A DNA stretch of 64,000 bases, from positions 1 to 64,000 of the forward strand of contig JBFNNX010000009.1 of assembly GCA_040791665.1 (NCBI GenBank), written 5' to 3'. This document shows, piece after piece, positions 63,187 through 64,000 of the stretch (its first letter is position 1; each line of letters opens with the position of its first letter). The position numbers and the translations under genes are program-made. Source of the DNA: Thiodiazotropha sp040791665 (GTDB lineage Bacteria; Pseudomonadota; Gammaproteobacteria; Chromatiales; Chromatiaceae). The notes beneath the pieces are model-generated. The model was not told the origin of the DNA. It saw only the letters and a program-made list of their open reading frames with translations, and did not search any database.

Positions 63187-64000
63187 TCACTTGCTGATGG
63201 GTTCCAGACTGGCGACAGAGACCTCCTTATCCTCAGGCCTGACCGCCCCGTAGAGGGAGTAGGCACCGAAACGCATCTGGTGGGCGCGGCCCAGCTTCGC
63301 CTCCTTGAAATCGATGGCGAACTGCTCATTGAGCTTTTTGCCGTCCCACACATAGGCCTTGAAGAACTGCTCGTTGTCCTCGCCCTTCTTATCCCAGTTG
63401 GCCAGCAGCGAAGAGGTGTAATAGATACGGGTACTGTCCCAGCTGGAGGAGGCCATATTGACCTGGCGGCCGATCTTCTTCTCGTAGACCTGCTTGGGAT
63501 TGTGTGGATCGGTCATGTCGAAGAGCCGGGTCTTGCCGTCCATGAAGGTGTTGACCCAGAGCCGGCTATCGTCGGAACTGATGGAGATATCCACCGGCAA
63601 CGGCACCTTGGAAGGATCGCCGATATCGGCCACGGCCTTGGCCTGCCACTCGCCATTCTCATCCTCATAGATCAGATGCAGCTTGGAGGTGAGAGCCGTA
63701 GAGGTGATGCACCAATTGTGATTCGGTTGCCAGGCACAACGGATCTCCAGCGGCGCACCGGGTACGTCGAAGACTTTTTTCGGCTTCTTGCTGTGCAGGT
63801 CCCACAGCACCACGGTGTTACCGAAACGCTTCATGGCCTCCTTGTCCTGCAGCATCTTGCCGAAGTCCATCATGTAGTTGGACCAGCCTGTGAACGAGGA
63901 GGTGAGCATGATGTTGCGACGAGGCAATACGCGCACGTCGTAATTATAACCGTCGGCATACTTGCCGGTTTTCTCCGCGCCGCGCAGGTTCTGATCCGTG
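63187..64000 (-). CDS. mtoX: Selenium-binding protein 1 family / methanethiol oxidase (C-terminal part; runs off right edge)
   Basis: The C-terminal 270 residues of a SelenBP1-type protein; the frame stays open to the window end and the N-terminus is outside. Segments NIMLTSSFTGWSNYM, GAPLEIRCAWQPNHNWC and VDISISSDDSRLWVNTF are family features. Bacterial SelenBP56 (MtoX) is a copper-dependent periplasmic methanethiol oxidase producing formaldehyde, H2S and H2O2. The neighbouring SCO and MauG-type genes match known mtoX surroundings, supporting this over a generic selenium-binding role. Confidence 0.88.
   Translation of the reverse strand, partial: TDQNLRGAEKTGKYADGYNYDVRVLPRRNIMLTSSFTGWSNYMMDFGKMLQDKEAMKRFGNTVVLWDLHSKKPKKVFDVPGAPLEIRCAWQPNHNWCITSTALTSKLHLIYEDENGEWQAKAVADIGDPSKVPLPVDISISSDDSRLWVNTFMDGKTRLFDMTDPHNPKQVYEKKIGRQVNMASSSWDSTRIYYTSSLLANWDKKGEDNEQFFKAYVWDGKKLNEQFAIDFKEAKLGRAHQMRFGAYSLYGAVRPEDKEVSVASLEPISK

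Overview
The window reads as a gammaproteobacterial chromosome. ValS, ClpS/ClpA, IF-1, HflD, MnmA, PurB and RluE are all of gammaproteobacterial type. A hydrogen-sensing and hydrogenase-maturation cluster, a probable methanethiol-oxidase operon, several c-type cytochromes and a pyruvate phosphate dikinase point to a chemolithotrophic, sulfur- or C1-using member (Chromatiales-like or a sulfur-oxidising symbiont relative). That placement is inference.

Layout. 1-10.4 kb: a Lap-type biofilm module. It holds the N-terminal 857 codons of a giant repeat adhesin with a LapA-like retention module and a PAAG LapG-type cleavage site, a LuxR-type response regulator, the type 1 secretion adaptor and ABC transporter (LapC, LapB), a small divergent protein, the degenerate GGDEF/EAL receptor LapD and the cysteine protease LapG. 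The TolC-like pore is not in view. 10.6-37.7 kb: mostly housekeeping genes (ppdK, valS, tautomerase, aidB, exported intradiol dioxygenase, infA, clpA, clpS, cold-shock gene with a long leader, rluE, mnmA, hflD, LEA-like lipoprotein, acnA, purB, RoxA-like hydroxylase, GNAT, an SGNH/MBOAT pair, nudF).

38.2-54.2 kb: one long leftward run, hupD-F-G-H-I-J-K, hypA-B-C-D-E, hypX, hupR, hupT, hupU, hupV. It encodes an H2-sensing regulatory hydrogenase (HupUV) with its kinase and sigma-54 activator, plus almost the whole NiFe maturation kit. The catalytic uptake hydrogenase genes (hupSLC) and hypF are absent from the window. A good sigma-54 promoter lies directly before hupD, and hupF appears internally deleted. 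Four copies of a palindromic intergenic repeat sit in four gene gaps of this cluster.

54.6-64 kb: bacteriohemerythrin; an orphan 25-codon pqqA with its own terminator; a duplicated dihaem cytochrome; a four-gene operon for a TolQ/ExbB-like and ExbD/TolR-like ion-driven unit with an unusual periplasmic domain; then a leftward operon of a SelenBP/methanethiol oxidase (cut by the right edge), a SCO-dihaem peroxidase fusion, a second SCO protein, a TlpA-like thioredoxin and an exported DsrE-like protein.

Two dispersed repeat families run through the intergenic DNA: R1 (terminal repeat GCCTGTTAACACTAATCCAA) and R2 (core CCGCAAATGAACGCTAAT). One R1 copy is nested inside an R2 element. I saw no tRNA, rRNA or CRISPR array. 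The most unusual items are the orphan pqqA, the ExbB/ExbD-like operon with a DUF2135-like domain, the maturation cluster without structural genes, and the SCO-peroxidase fusion next to the methanethiol oxidase.
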